A stretch of DNA of 64,000 nucleotides, taken from assembly GCA_003640385.1 (NCBI GenBank), contig RCAB01000044.1, forward strand, positions 62,001 through 126,000, written 5' to 3'. This stretch comes from Setaria digitata. Lineage: Eukaryota > Nematoda > Chromadorea > Rhabditida > Setariidae. Shown piece by piece: positions 47,732-62,380 of the stretch. Within the stretch, counting starts at the first letter, position 1. Every line of letters begins with the position of its first letter. A program made the translations under genes and the position numbers. The notes beneath the pieces were generated by a model. That model did no database searches, was not told the DNA's origin, and was given only the letters and a program-made list of their open reading frames with translations.

Positions 47732-47850
47732 CATTTCCGCATCTCCACACCTTCTTGACTTTCTCTTATCTCTTCCATTTCCGAATCTCCACACCTTCCT
47801 GACCTTCTCTTATCTCTTCTACTTCCGCAGCTCCGCACCTTTGCCCTTCT
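47732..47850. repeat. Pyrimidine-rich tandem repeat, period 44, about 2.7 copies
   Basis: Copies starting CATTTCCGCATCTCC (47732), CATTTCCGAATCTCC (47776) and TACTTCCGCAGCTCC (47820), each followed by ACACCTTCNTGACNTTCTCTT-like sequence; the third copy is diverged. Confidence 0.85.
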
Positions 47851-47977
47851 CCTGCTTCGAAATCTCTTAGTACATAAAAAAGGAAAGAAGTATTTCAACG
47901 TAAATAATAAACATTCCGACTAAGTTTCATCGCTATCTCCTCCCTTTTAATTACGCTCTCTTTTGTTATAATTTCAG

Positions 47978-48142
47978 ATCAGTCACATTCCGAATTGTTC
48001 ATTTTCAGTTTCCTTTCTTTTTCGTGTGGTTCAATGAACACTCGGATAGTTCATTTTCGTTCCAGTTGTTAATGTCATTTCCCGAATTGTCTGTTCCGTT
48101 GAATAACGATGAAATAGAGACACTTCTCGTGCCATCCTTGCA
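47978..48142 (+). CDS. Isolated internal exon candidate
   Basis: Acceptor ATAATTTCAG, donor GCA|GTGAGT, and an open frame of 54 codons between them (SVTFRIVHFQFPFFFVWF, then FPELSVPLNNDEIETLLVPS), entering and leaving in phase 2. If unspliced it stops at TGA 48144-48146. A 34-bp segment at 48706-48739 after ATTGCAG continues in phase (IIRAIFDHLP, stop), and another exon-like segment lies at 49395-49441. Upstream partners were not found. No family recognised. Confidence 0.3.
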
Positions 48143-50628
48143 GTGAGTGATTTATTGCATTTGTTTGAACCATTTAATTTAATAATTCGACTGAATAGGA
48201 AAATGAATTCTTGCAAAATTATTTATGTCAAGCATTCGTCCACTTTTTTCCTTTTGCTTAAAATATCCTCAAACATTAATTTAATTTTTTACTAATCTCT
48301 TTTTTTTTTTGCCACAAATTTAAATGTGACTGCAAATGGAATGACAATCATTTAAAAAACTTTTTCGAAATTAATTTTTTTAAATTTTAATTCAAATAGC
48401 CGATAAATGGTTTAAAGCGCTATTCTACTATGTTAAATATATTAAATCGTAATTAATTTCTAGAATATTATTGCACCATAGGTTTGACATATTCAAATGT
48501 CACTGCAAAATTAAAATATTATTACTTAATTAGAGCGCAAACGAACATTAGAAAAATTTGATAGAATTATTTCGACTTTAACCACCTTAACCTTTCCTGT
48601 TAAAATGACAAATAATTACTGTGAATGAGCAAGAATAAACAGCAGTTTTGCAATGATAACTAATATTTATGATAATTACTTGCATTTAAATGAATAATAT
48701 TGCAGAATTATCAGGGCGATCTTTGATCATTTGCCTTAGAAGAAGTGATATTTAAGCTTTGATCGAATATTTGAGAATTATATTTTAACAACGATTAATA
48801 AATAAAATAGTGATTATTGTATGCAGTGGTGGACTGCATTTTATCAAATGCAAACCAATTGCATCTGTAGATTTAGTACCATAACAGGCGCATATAATTT
48901 TGTTTTTTTAATTTGAAATAATCCTTTCAATATCATTTTCTATTATCACTGTTATCGCTTTATTGCTATTTTATCAGCTCTTTTTCCCACCATTCAATAA
49001 TCTATGATATATTTCTATTCCATTTTCAATTTTATTTCAGCATTCCTTTATTAATATTATCCTATCCATCCTCTGCGGTTATTCAATTATTTTAATATTT
49101 AAAGATTTGCACTGTCAGGTAAAAAGATGTTCGATGATGATCGAGTGGAATTTTTTAAAAAGCTGATCAATTAATCATTGGCGCCCGTAGCCTTATCATT
49201 ATCACGATAACGTCTTTTTTTTTTGTAATAATGTGAAATTTTCTTACAGAATAATGAGAAAATTTAATTTCAAAAATATTACTGTCATTCTTTATCAAAA
49301 AGTGGCTGAGAAAGAGGAGGAAACGATATTGCAATTAGTAGCATAGTTTAATTCAATAAATTTCGGAAAAAAATTTTTTTCATTTCAATTACAGATATCT
49401 TGCCCGAACCTCAGTGGATGGTTGTATCAGTTTAAACAATTGGTAATATATCTGAAACTAAATTTTTATACCATTCTGTAACAGATAACGGAAACATTAG
49501 CCTTTCATAAAAAAGCGATAAATCTTGTAATTGCCTTTTGTTCAGAAATTTAATTGAACTTTTATTAAATTTCTGTTTCTTAACTACAAATCCATCACAT
49601 TTCAAAGTGAACTTCCTCTGCTGTTTAATTCTACTATGGTAGGATATGCCATTATTAATTAGATAATTAAATTCACTGGGTGTATTATTTATTAACTGCT
49701 ATAATTTTTAATAATATTGCTACAAAATACATCCAGAATCCTTGATAAAATTCGATTAGCTTTAAGTAATAGAGTAATCTATTAGCAACTATTTATTCCC
49801 ATATACTTGGAAATGAATTACAGTATGATAGGAAGCAAAGTTTTCTTTTGTGATTAAGTTCATTTGAAAGTTTCGTTTTTAAAATTAGTAAATATAAAGC
49901 AAAAAAAAAAAAAGAAAAAATTGTGACTGCAGCAATACCAAGGAAAATTAGTAATTCAGAAGCATTTTCAAATATCAAACAAAGTGCTCCGCTTTCCATG
50001 AATCATTTTCCTTACTTTTTAACAAAAAAAAAGCAAAAATTTTTTTTTTTTTTTGTTAAATTAGTCATTTGCTTTCTGCTCCATTACATAACTTTTATCT
50101 ATGCTTTTCTCTTAACTCTCTTTTACCTTTTTCCTTTCCGCAAATCAATTTTTCAGCATTAACATATCATTTTAACGCTGTTTAACATATCATTTTAACT
50201 TATCACTTCGTTACAGCAGCAAATGATGATATCACTTTTTAATGTTAGTGCTACTTGAAATTAAATTTTGTGCAATCTTTTTCAAGATGTTTCGGTCATT
50301 TTGCAAACAAATTGTAAACTTTTTTTTAAATGAATTATTTATTTTGTAGCAAAAATTTTATCAGTTTTAATTACATAGGAAGAACTATTAATGACCGAAT
50401 TCCTATCAAGTATCAGCCAATATCATTCTTAAATATAACATTATTAATATTGTGACAAGTCTGTCAAATTTATTCATTTGGCTTACTCCATCTCCTAACA
50501 ATATGGTAATTATTTTTTTGTCCTCAAGAAGTAAAACAACATCGTGCAATTACAATATTATTTTAATTCCAGAAAACCGGAACAAAAACCGGTCTTTTTA
50601 GGCATTTCTCTCATGAATAACAAATTAA

Positions 50629-50793
50629 TACTGCTCGAATTGCTTCGGTAGCTTCTTCTACCAAAGTAAACATTTCAGTCAGTGCAGTATTCCTTCAAAC
50701 GATACGATTGAAGACAAAAATTTTGAATTATTGAATATTTTGGTAATTTTTCATCCTTTTCCGTATTTTCAAGCTGTGGACAGGAATATTTGA
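50629..50793 (+). other. Cysteine-containing open frame, 54 codons
   Basis: Without an ATG, the frame reads YCSNCFGSFFYQSKHFSQC, a C-x2-C-x9-H-x3-C arrangement, then an acidic stretch and stops at TGA 50791-50793. A GTAATT at about 50744 could be a donor. Frames this long are expected by chance in the window, so the finger-like spacing is the only reason to list it. Confidence 0.12.
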
Positions 50794-52946
50794 GCTATTC
50801 CTCTTTAAAAGGAGTTTTTAATTTCCTTCTGATTAATTGTCATTAGTTTTAAATCATTCCCATTAATTATCATCAATTTGAAATCATTTTTAAATGCAAT
50901 TACAAGTGTTTTTGCTGTTGCTTATAGTAATTTATCGATCTGTTATTTCGATTGTATTTTAATCATCTAACAATTTCATTTTTTTAGTCCACCAATCATT
51001 AACTCCAAATCTCCAATAATTATTATAGTTGAATAAAAATAATTGGCTAATATTTAACCGACTGTTACATTTTACCTCTATTATTAATCAATTACTCATT
51101 TATCCAGGCAGTTCTCTTTTCCCCATTGTTTTTTCAATTCTGAAAATTTTTGCACTTCTTTTGTTATTTAATTTTCATCTTCTGTGATCATTTTTAAAGA
51201 TTACAAAGTAAGTAAAAACAAAAATAATAGATTTTTGATTAATTAGCTAAAAACTTATACAAATATTTTCTTTTTTTTCAAGATCTTGGCCAAATGCTTT
51301 CAATTCAGTTTCAGTTTCTCTACTTTTCATTACATTGATTAAAACTGCAACCATTACTGTCAGTGCATTTTGAATTATAGTAAAGGAGAAAGTGAGTTGA
51401 TTTCAATCATTATGGAATGATATTCAACCGAGAACTGATGACATTATGAAAATTACTTATCACTGATAATAGAGAATAATTAGTTTAAGGAATGACTAAT
51501 TATTAAATCTTTATTAGGTTATAATGTGTAGTGTAATATCATTTCCAAATGAATGATTTTTGTATTGAAACATTTTTAATAAGCATACTCAAGATTAATT
51601 GTCATTTTGTAAAAGTTTTCACTGCCCGACAAAGGCAAGAAAAACTTTTGATTGAAAAATTATTTAGCTATAATGTGAAAGAGTCATGATTATAGAGATT
51701 TATCAGTCAATCATTTTATGGATTATTATTCATAAAATCATGGATGAAAAAAAGTCCAGCTGTTTTCCAATAAATTCAATATGTATTCTGGACATACGAA
51801 GAAAAAACTGGAAAATTTGACAGTAGCAAAGCTAGACAGGAAAAGTTTACAGTTGTTTTATAATGTGGCTTAGATACATTTAAGAGATCAAAATTAAATT
51901 TCAAAAAAAAAAAAAACATTCTTATATTATCACTGTTTCTTTTATTATTGAGAGCTCGGAGCTTTTTAAAAATTCCTGTTAAATACAATATTTTTAGAAA
52001 TATAATGCGTATGTTTTTTTGTTATTTATAGTAAATAAACATAGTTTAATTTGATCATTTTTACCTTAATGAACAACAGTTTACATTTATTTTCATCAAC
52101 TTTCTTTACTACAATATCGAAGTGTAATTATTACTACACCTGAGCAAATTTTAATAATTGATAAATGCTTAATTAAAATTTTGAAATGACATTGAATTGT
52201 GTCGATGTCCATTTAATTGACTCAGTCGTTAATTAGACAGCAATCAGTGGTTAAGAGTGATTAGCAGAAACGGTTAATTCAAGTTCAAATGGATTGTTTT
52301 TCCCTTATATTGACAAACTTTTCAAAAAAGCAAAAGCAAAAGTTTGTTATATCGAGAAAAGAAATTTCGATCGCTCATTTCTCCTCACTTATAATTTTTA
52401 CATCATTAATTTCGGTCAATTTACCATTATACATATATTAGCGAATAACATTCAGAAATTCACATATATTCCAATGTAATTTATAAAATACTACTATAAC
52501 TTGTTTAATCATATAATTGTGTTTTCAAAATTATTATTTTGCTTTTTTCTTTTGCTGAAAAAAATTTGAAATTGAAAGAAATAATTCGGATGATGCTTGA
52601 GTGATATAAAGATAGCTTGTCATTTTTTCTTTTTTCTTTTTTTAAAATTATTTGGAGCAAAAATTCGTATATGAATTTTTAGAAATGGTTTGGTGAGAGC
52701 GAATTGTGAAAAGAAATTTCGGGAAAGTACTGACTCAAATTCAAAAAAGTTTCTTTTTCTCAAAGTTTTTGAAATGAAATTGATACAATTTAAATCTTTG
52801 AAGGGAATGATTTGTTGATATCAGTTAGAAGAATGTAAAAAGTATAAGTGAGGAGAAATGAATGAAATTAAAGATGAGAATTGTGAATTTCGCTGTCCCA
52901 AAAGCGTTCACTTCTTCACTTTTTTCCTCAAAATTTCGCTGTTATG

Positions 52947-52974
52947 GTGATAAGCGATAAATATCACTTATCAC
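52947..52974. repeat. Near-perfect 28-bp palindrome
   Basis: GTGATAAGCGATA and AATATCACTTATCAC form an 8-bp stem, one mismatch and four further pairs. Confidence 0.75.
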
Positions 52975-55743
52975 AGGACCATCACAAATAAATATTGTGG
53001 TAGTAAATATAATTCTAGACATAATACAAAATATGACTGATTCATTAACAACTTTAAATATTACGTCTTCTGTGTTAGCATTACTTCTTCTTTACTAAAT
53101 TTACAAAAATATTTAATTATGATATGTTACAAAAAGCTTGCAATAGCGACGAAAATATTCCAAATATTGTTAGTTGCATAAACTATAAATTACCTGTAAC
53201 ACAAAAGAAATACGGTGAGAATTTAACTCATTGCTATTAACGAAACAACATTTTTTTTATTGTAAAAAAATAAAAAAATTTGGATGTTCTTTGATCTTTT
53301 AATAATTTTATGAATAAATTAGGCACTATTTTATTGCAATTTTCATTATTTTGCATCTTTTTCTCTTTTATTTTATTTTATTTTATTTTTAATGAAGAGA
53401 TTTGATATACATTCATATGATAATGAACTATCAAATATAGGCTGCTCATTATTAAATGAAATTTAATGAACCAAAGCCATAGTCCTATTTTTCTGCACCT
53501 TAACAATTTATCAAATAACTCACATTATGATATTGCCCTAAATTCTTCCACTACCATTATTACTATAATTCATTTGCTTTACATCATTAAACGCTGAAAG
53601 TTTTCTAATTTTATGACTTTAAGAAAAAAAAAAAACTATCCATCCGAGAAAAAAAAAAATTGAAAAAGGAAAATGTTTCGATAGGAAATTCTAGAAGTTT
53701 TAATTTTAATTCTCCGTAACATAATTTTTAATGTATAAAAAAAATAGAAAAGAAAAAAAAAAAAAAGAAAAACCACTTCTAATTTTTACGTTTCATATAT
53801 TTTCGTTAATTTAAGTGTTGTAAAGTACACATTGATCAAAAATTTAACTTATTATTTTCCTGCGATCTTCATTTTTAATTGCCTCACTCTTATTTAGATT
53901 CTTGAGTTGGATTTATTTGAAATTTATATACTTAATTATTTTTTTAACATAATTAGCAAAAACTTTCTGCATTAAGTAGTTATTTTCAATGCAAATCATC
54001 GATCAGCAAGCAATATGAAACAAATAAAGATAAATAGTACTGAAATTATTTTGCATTAATTACTGCCTTAATAACTTGATATTATATCGATCATGAAAAA
54101 TTAAATTTTTCCATATTTTTCATTTATTTAATTTTGCTAAAAAAATAAGCTATCTATTACTTTAAGATTAATTTCTCACAAAGAGCAGAAAATTTCATCC
54201 ATTAATTCAAATTCAATTGTTTGGTTTGCATCAAGTTCCGTTCAGAACGCCTTTGTCTCAGTTACTCTTTTTTCTTTTCTTTTTTTTATGATAATATACC
54301 TCATTTTTCGATGATTATGAGCAGAAACTATTTGACAATTCGAATTAGCGGTAATTTAAATTTTCATTCCGATTCTCTCTAGAATTTCATCATATCTTTT
54401 ATGTATAAATTTTAGATCCAAATAAAAATTTCTGATCATACAAAAACTTTTCTTAATTCATTCCTTCATTACGTATTGTCTTGTCTTATATGCGATGGCG
54501 CATTATTTCACATTGAAAGGCAAATATTTGATCAAAGAGAGTGATCACTGAAGTCTTAACAGTGAGTAATTAATTTTGTAACTTAACAATAACAATGCTA
54601 TCAATCAGAAAACAAAATCAATATGGCATCGATTTATTTTAAATATTGAAGAATTTGATGGATGCACTAGTTATTTGCTCAAACATTATCATTAAATGAT
54701 AAATTATATCTTTTGTGAACCAAAAAAGTCATGAAACTTGTTCACTGTTATCATGCTGCTTTATCATCGGAACTGCTTCCACCCTATCATATCATTTCTT
54801 CACCAATATAATGTATTTATTTATCATTAATTGTCATTCGTCCTTTCTCTTCTTTTCCTTTGTCTCCTCTTCTTTTACTCATTTCAAAAATTAAAAAAGT
54901 TTTTTTTTTTTTTTTTTTTTTTAAAAAAGGTTCTCGCTTGTTTTATTTTTATTGTTGTTTCTTTTATCTTTCTGTCTCAGTTCACTTTTGTTGCCATTTC
55001 CTTTTGTGTCCTAATGTTCTTCTGATTGTTTACTCAGGTATGAGTAAATCATGTTACTGCTAATATACTTTAATTAAGACTTAATTTTAAAATGAAAGAT
55101 GATGTGGTATTGCATATGCTGCTTTCTTTTCATTTCCCATTGATAATTGTATTAATTAGATGTCCTTTTTCAGTCGAAAATTGAAATTTTTTTAAATTTG
55201 AGTTGTCATTTCTGAAAGAATAACGAAGGGCAATTTTAGAAATTCATTTTTTTTTTCCTGAACTAATGGATTCAAATGCAAAATTATTCCTTCATATAGC
55301 AAAGAATTTTAAGGAATTTCCTATAAAATTTATTTATTTCTAGTTTGCTTATCAGTGTAAGGAGTACTGATGATACTTTTTATCCAAAAACTAATTTGTT
55401 CATGGAAAATGTATATGCATGAGTGTGTATATGTGAGCGCAAGTGATAATTATAATTTACAATTTATTAACTTAAATCGTGAAAATTGAAAACTTTACTT
55501 AATAATGGCAGTTTATCAATATTTTCTTTGTTATCAAATTACTCTTTTATAAATGCATTAAAAAAGCAACAACAAAATATTGTCCAACTTTCTCTTTAAC
55601 ACGTAGCTTTCAAGTGATAAATTTAATGATAATGCTAACAGCAGTCAGTAATGTGCTGCAATCCAGTGATAAAAATTGTATTATTATTGCAGATATGTTC
55701 AAATATTGTAAACTAACGAAATAACAGTAAGGACTGTTTGACG

Positions 55744-58700
55744 ATGACCACGGCTGAGATGATGAATGTCGTGTTACTGTCATGTGGTCGTAACAAACGT
55801 TGGAAACGGCATAGTATCACGGTGTTTGATCAAAGTAATAACTTGATGGATATTAATAATGGTTAGTTTAAGAGGTATCAATCTTGCAAATTAGTGACTA
55901 CTAATTTAATAGTAATTAGCAATTCCCAAAAAAAAAAAAAAAATATTAATCGTTCTATATTTATATAATTATGCAGACAAACCTCTGCAGGGTTTTTTTT
56001 TCCTTTTTTTTTTTATTACATTATCCTTTTTCGAGATTTTGAAATGTTGAGTTCCTATCAGAGAAATTAAAAAGGGTTAGCACTTATTGGATTTCAGTAT
56101 TGCATTGTCGTTTAGGAATTGAAAATTTAAAAAGAATTGAAAAACTTAACTACCTTCATTATCTCAATCAAAATTATCTTTGGCCAGATGCTTTATGCAT
56201 CGATATTGTTTTGATTCTTACTAACATAAGTAAGTTTAAAGTTGGTACAAGCAATTGTTTTCAGCTACAATTCATTTAGATGAATTTAGATGAAAACAAT
56301 GCGGGGAAAAAAGCTAGCCAATTTTCCAGAAAATGCACTATAATGAAAATGCAAAAATAACAATTTTCTAAAAATTTCACTTCATTGCACGAAACGACTG
56401 CCAGTAAAACGACTTTTTTTTTTTTTTTTTTTTTTTTTTAAAGGAATCCTTTCAATCTGTCTTCAAACTAGCATAAACTACACTTCAGCATTTAGAATTC
56501 ATTGATCTTTTTTTTCATTATTGTTTTGCCACTTTGACTGCAATCTACTTCTTTATTCTTGAATTATTCATATGTATATATACTTCGAAAAATATTCCCT
56601 CAGTCTTTCAATAAAAATTAGAAATTTACATTTCAAAACTTTGCTTTTTCCATTATGCAATTTCCAAAGCGTATTTTGAAAAGACTCTTTTCTCAATTAT
56701 CAGATCAATCTGTAGTGATATTTTTGATGAAAAATATAATGTTTAGAGCTATTTGTGATCATGACAGATTTCTAAATTCCAAAACTGGTGTGCTCGATAA
56801 TTTCTTTTCAAACTACTCGACCCTTCTCTCTTGAAAAGGACAAAAATTTGAACCAAATTCTGTTTACTTCTTACAGTCAGAAATAATATCACTAAAGTTT
56901 CATAAAATAGAAATCTCTGAATATCGACTCTCTAATTTATAAAATAAAATTTTCCTCAAGTTATTCACCTCATTTATCCCATACCAATTAACTTGCTATT
57001 TTTCGTCTTAGAAACTTGTTTTTTAATTGACTTTTTTTGTTATTATTATTAAACTCACTTTAACTGATTTATTCACTTATTCCAAAGCCACTAAACTATT
57101 TGGAAGTTTCATATTATGTAAGTTTTCTCAATTTTCTTACATTTCTGTACATTTCAATTGTTCCATTGTGCCTTTTTCGCTGATAACTTTTGCTGCAACT
57201 TTTCAACAAGATTTCTTATCAACGAATTTTTGATCACCTTTGTATTACTTTGAATTTTCTTCACTACTATTCGTGAAACTGCAACGATCTCCATCCAGGC
57301 CTATTATTGTCATTAATTTTTAGTTGTTAACACTCAGTGCTTGATTGATATGGCGAAACGTATTTAAAATTGTAAATTTTCTTCCATTAATTGTCATGGA
57401 TTAATTACGAAATTGACCATTAATTTACCATTACTTTGAAATAAAATATAATGAAACAATATTGTAGCAAATTTAGCAATTTGTAGTTTCATTTATCATT
57501 TTAATTAACGTTTCACTGTTTATTTTGAGAAAAAAATTTCAAAAAAAGCTTTTTCATGCTATGAAATTTAAAATGTCCAATCATTCAATAAAATTAACTG
57601 TAAATTTCAAATAATTTTTCCAAAAATGAAGTGAATTTGGGTTTATGTGTCCTTTCATTTTAATCATTGAATAAAAATGAATATAAATGATTGCAGTCAT
57701 TTGATATTTCGACATTCTCTCTTACTGCTGGATGAAAGAAATTTTTGCCACTCAGTCGAACTAATTCGAAGAGCCATCTATTTCTATCCATATTTTATTA
57801 ATTTTTCTTTCCCTTTAATTAGAAATTATCAAACTTTTTTTTTTTGAAATTTTAGAAAGTTTAAAAGAACAAATCACATATGTTATGTCATTTTGTTTTA
57901 TTTTTGTATTCTGAAATCAAACTTTTCTTGTTTCAATGTGACTATTCCAAAGAGAAAGAATATTTTTGTTCCTTCATACTTAATATATTTATTCAGCAAT
58001 TCAACAACCGCAATGTAATCGTTTCATTTCTTTTTGATTTTGTTGGTAATCCAATCTAAAATAACTTTTACACTTGACGAATTATCATAAAGGGACTGAT
58101 GGTATTCGTTTCAATAGTCCTTCAAATTTCTTCCTGTTTACTTCATTTCAGTTTGTAAATTATCATTCCTCCATGTCTCTTTGCTTACAAATGGTTTGTC
58201 GAAATGTAATTTGATAAATTTGATTTTGAGAAAGCCGAAATCTACTTTGCCTTTATTGAATAACAAGCACCCAAACTATTGTTTTTAACTATTTGGAAAA
58301 AAATTTTGCTTCTAAAATGTGAGCTGTCAGTGATAAAGCAATAGCTAATGAGGACACATTAAGATAAGAAACTTTTAAATTTAAGAAAAAAAAAGAAAAA
58401 AAAACCGACCGGAATTGCAGCTGACGGGAACAATTCATTGCACGCGTTGATGTCACAATCGTTTTCTCAAAAGCGTAATAGCGAACGACGACTGCCGGAA
58501 AATTGTCGTGATCTTTACGTGATCAGGAGATTAGCCAAGTCTTCCGATGGGTATTAATTAGTTCTTTTGATTTCTATTTAGCTAAAATTTAGCCCTGATC
58601 AACTGTATGTGTAGAAATTAAACTTTCACTTTTATGAGTGTAATAAATATAAAAATTTTATCACTTTTTTAGTCATTTAATGGGACCATTTAATTCTAAT

Positions 58701-60185
58701 TTATAAAACGAAATCAAAAGGGAGTTATTATCATGTAGTAATAAATTACCAGATTTACATTATTTTTTTAGCATAACAACAGGAGATTTGGAAATACTAC
58801 GAAAGACATTCATGGAACGATTCACTAATTGTAAGGAGCATTCCGAAAGAATTTACGAATTGAAAAGTGCAATTTGTGCTACAAACGAAATCAAAATCTG
58901 TCCGTATTTTTTTCGCAAGTTTCTTCTCTGAAATTTTTTACAAATTTTTGACCGGCAGTTTACTGTTCTCTGTACGTAGTTGTTTATTTGTTTTGTTTCA
59001 AGTTCACTCATATAGGTTGTTTATCCATTTGTTTACAGCCACCTCAATTTAGTGGCGTAATTGTTTACTGGCTTACTTGCAGCCACTATTGTTTATCGTA
59101 TCATCTACTTAATAGAAATAACTTGATAATTAAGCACTAGGCAATTTCTTTAAAATCTGGCGCATTCCAAATGTTAGCCATACTAGTAGATGTAAAAAGA
59201 AAAATTACTTTATATTAAATTTTTTATTACAAGTAATGTTTTGTATTGAAATTCCTGATCAATAATTTACGTTTATCAATCTCTTCTGTGTTTTGTCATT
59301 GCTGTTTCTGCAATTCATATCCTTGAACACAAGCAAACTAACTAGAATTAAAATAAAATAAACACAAGCAAACTAGATTTCAGGCTCTCGTGACCTTCAA
59401 TGGTTGACCCAGTATCAGTATATCCTGAATTGGTGTTACTGTCAGATAAGATTTATGAGCAATCCTGCAGAACGACTTCAGTTATTTCTCGAAGTTAAAG
59501 TATTCTTTTCTCGCATCATGTGCCTTTTTTCTGCATATTTTGTTTCATTTATCTTCCTTTCATACAAATCTTTAATATCAAATCATATAACTTTTAGTCA
59601 TATCAAATAGAACGAAATCAAATATTTGGATATGTTGTCAAATCAAAAATCAAACAAATTGAAATAGTTAAATAATAGAATAAAATTTAAGGAAAAATAT
59701 CGAAAAATGTTCGAAATTCTAAATGATGTAAATGATGTTGATAAGTTAACGTCATATCTCCACTGGTCTCAGCTGTGTTATCAATATGCGGAACTTGTTG
59801 ATCGAGAATCATTATCATGGTGCATCGAAGCTGTTACCAGTGCTAAGAATGCATTATGTATATTATTTTTCGTCCTTTCTTTCTTTTTAGTAATATTCTT
59901 TTTTTGAATTAAATTTCATTCCAAGACGATGATAGAATGGAAAGTGATCCAGTTATTTCAGTACCATCATCCCGATCATCAACACTGTCGCGAAAAACGG
60001 ATAGCAGTGGATCTTATAGGTCATCGAGTGATAGTGTAAATGGTAATGAGCAAATTGAAATGATAAGATCAGAGAATCAAAGAAGAGTGAAAATAGCTAC
60101 TATTGGATTAATTCAAAGTAATGTATTAAAAACTGAAAATGTCTATGCTTGTTCATTGAAAAAGAGATTAAAGCCAATTTTATAA
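55744..60185 (+). CDS. Unknown 305-aa protein, six exons
   Basis: Exons: 55744-55861, 58421-58550, 58772-58899, 59384-59499, 59692-59857, 59926-60185 (TAA). Junction phases (1, 2, 1, 0, 1) agree. The N-terminal exon (MTTAEMMNVVLLSCGRNKRW) is basic. Residues about 60-220 are predicted helical and rich in aromatic residues and cysteines (CRDLYVIRRLAKSSDG, TQYQYILNWCYCQIRFMSN, LHWSQLCYQYAELVDRESLS), likely one alpha-helical domain. The tail is Ser-rich (SVPSSRSSTLSRKTDSSGSY) then basic. No signal peptide or membrane segment. The last two acceptors read TTTAAG and CCAAG rather than CAG/TAG, which is unusual; the exon 3 donor TCT|GTCCGT is also weak. AATAAA at 60458-60463 could end the transcript. 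The helical domain was not assigned to a family. Confidence 0.55.
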
Positions 60186-60457
60186 TGTATTGTTGCCATC
60201 TCAGTGCTCCTGCAAAATATCTCAAATTAAGAAAAATACAAAAAGAAGGTAAAGCGCGTATCACGTAAAATACCGACGTGACTTTATCGTACTTTTATGA
60301 AAGTCATCACGCTGAAAAATTTAATAGAATAAGAAAACATAACTTTATCACTAAAAACCACTGCAGCAAATAGCAACATTTTTCTCGATTAATTTTCTGT
60401 TTAAATTCATAATAATTTTAAGTAATAATCAGGAAGCATTCTTTTTTTCCTTCAGAA

Positions 60458-60463
60458 AATAAA
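60458..60463 (+). terminator. Possible poly(A) signal AATAAA
   Basis: Located 273 bp after the TAA of the 55744-60185 gene. Confidence 0.25.
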
Positions 60464-62380
60464 AGATTTTCTCAAGAAAATACTTTTAAATAATCTAACA
60501 AAAAGTTAATTTTCATAGTGTCGCTAGCAAGAAACGAAAAAATAATTATGACAATAGTAGCAAAGGACGTATTATTCTTTCTTTTTTTTTTTTTTTTTGA
60601 GTGGGAATTTCCAGCACAAATTTACTTATTATCAGCTTCTGTTTTTCTTAACTGTTACTGAAATTGCTAGAAGTGCAGTCAATATTTCAATGTTTTGAGG
60701 CATAAAATAAGTAATAACATTTATGGATGAATTCAATCAATTAATTAATTAAATATGTAGCAAAATTACAAAAACCAGATTTTAATTTTAAAATCAGAAT
60801 TGCATTCTCTTTTGGGATAAAAAGATGAATGATTGGTATTTTGACATAAATCTCGAATTCTCCAAGAATGAAATTGAAATAAAAACAAAACACAAGTTGA
60901 AAGGAACAAAGAAGAAGAATTTCTTATTTTCGATACAGAAATTCTATTCTTTATCAAATCAAAATAAAATAAATAAGAGTTATGTTTTCTTATTCTAAAA
61001 TTATTTTTTAGATTATTCCAAATTATTAAATATTCAAATTTTCAAATTTCAAATTATTCAAATTTTGTTCCTTCACCAATTATGCCATCTTCCAATGATG
61101 CAAATATCAGTGGAATGGAACAGCTGATGGAATTTAATTATGCTCTTGTGTGGTGGGTGTGTGTGTGTCCTCACATGGAATTCGTTTAAAAAAAAAACTT
61201 TTTTTATATTTTACTGTTTCATTTATTCAGAAAAATTTGACTACTCTCTCCTGTTTCCAGGAGCAGTTGCAATGAAGCACTAATTAAGACGCTTAATTAA
61301 TTCAGTAAGAAAAAAAAGCATTGTATGACAAATTTTTGTTTCGATCTTTATCTAAATTTAGTAATTAATGCACAAGTTATTTGTATGTTTACTCAAGTAA
61401 TTGTTTATCGGAGCCTAACTATTGAATATTTCGTCTCATATCAGAAATAATTGTTCATCAGGCTCTAATTGTTGCACATTTATTCTCATACCAGCAGCTT
61501 CAAATTATTTATTACTTGAAATTCTTAAATACTTTTTATTATTATGAAATTAATTCCAATGAAGTTCGCAAAACTCTAGCATTAAGGTTTATTTTCAAAG
61601 GAAAATATACGTTACGCAGCCAAATGGCATTCAGGAATTTTGTTATTAAAGTTTCCATTATTATTCTACTATTATTTAATTCTTGAAATTTGTTACAGCT
61701 GTCGAATTTCTAAATTTTCTTATAATATCACTATTAAATCATTAAAATTCAAAGGTTTTAGCAAGAAATACACTTTTTTTTTTTGTTAAATGTTTATTGA
61801 AATCTCAGTCCTTCAATAGCTTTCACTATATTTAATTAGTAAAATTTCAATTTCTTTAAATTCACTGGTTTCTTTCTACTCAATTTTAATTTATTTGCAC
61901 TTTCTTTTCACTGTTACAACTAATTTCACAGTTTTGAAAAGCTGCAACTAGCAAGCTTGCTTGAAATACACATATCCTTGAGATATATTAAACTCTGCTC
62001 TATTGTTTTAACTTATAACACACAACAATAATTATCCAGTATCAGCAAAGGAAAAAAAAAAACGATTTGGCTGTAAATCAATTTTTCAATTTAAAGGGAT
62101 GCTTTCTAAAGTTTTGATTTTATATAGCTTGTTTACATTTAACTCGTCAAGTTATATAACGAATGAGTGTCATTTTAATCATTGATTGGTCTTTTTTGTC
62201 TTAGACTAACACCAAAAATACTACTATTTCATTTCATTTTTTTTTTTTTCTTTAACTCAGTACATTTTAAGTCATTATTAGACCAAATTTTTACATTCAA
62301 ATGTGAGAATTTAATGAATTTCCTATTCAAATAAATCTTAAAGCAGCTAGAAAAGGACAATTTTTTCTTTTGGTTTATAG

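Larger units (their letters stand above)
49442..55743. other. AT-rich spacer, no confident gene
   Basis: Besides the cysteine frame at 50629 and the palindrome at 52947, it contains only poly-A/T runs and short chance frames. Upstream regulatory sequence of the 55744 gene presumably lies at its right end but no element is recognisable. Confidence 0.5.

Noticed and set aside
57668..57840. Frame after ATTGCAG reading RHSLLLLDERNFCHSVEL
   Set aside because: Its phase does not fit the surrounding 55744-60185 gene and no donor follows; probably chance within the intron.
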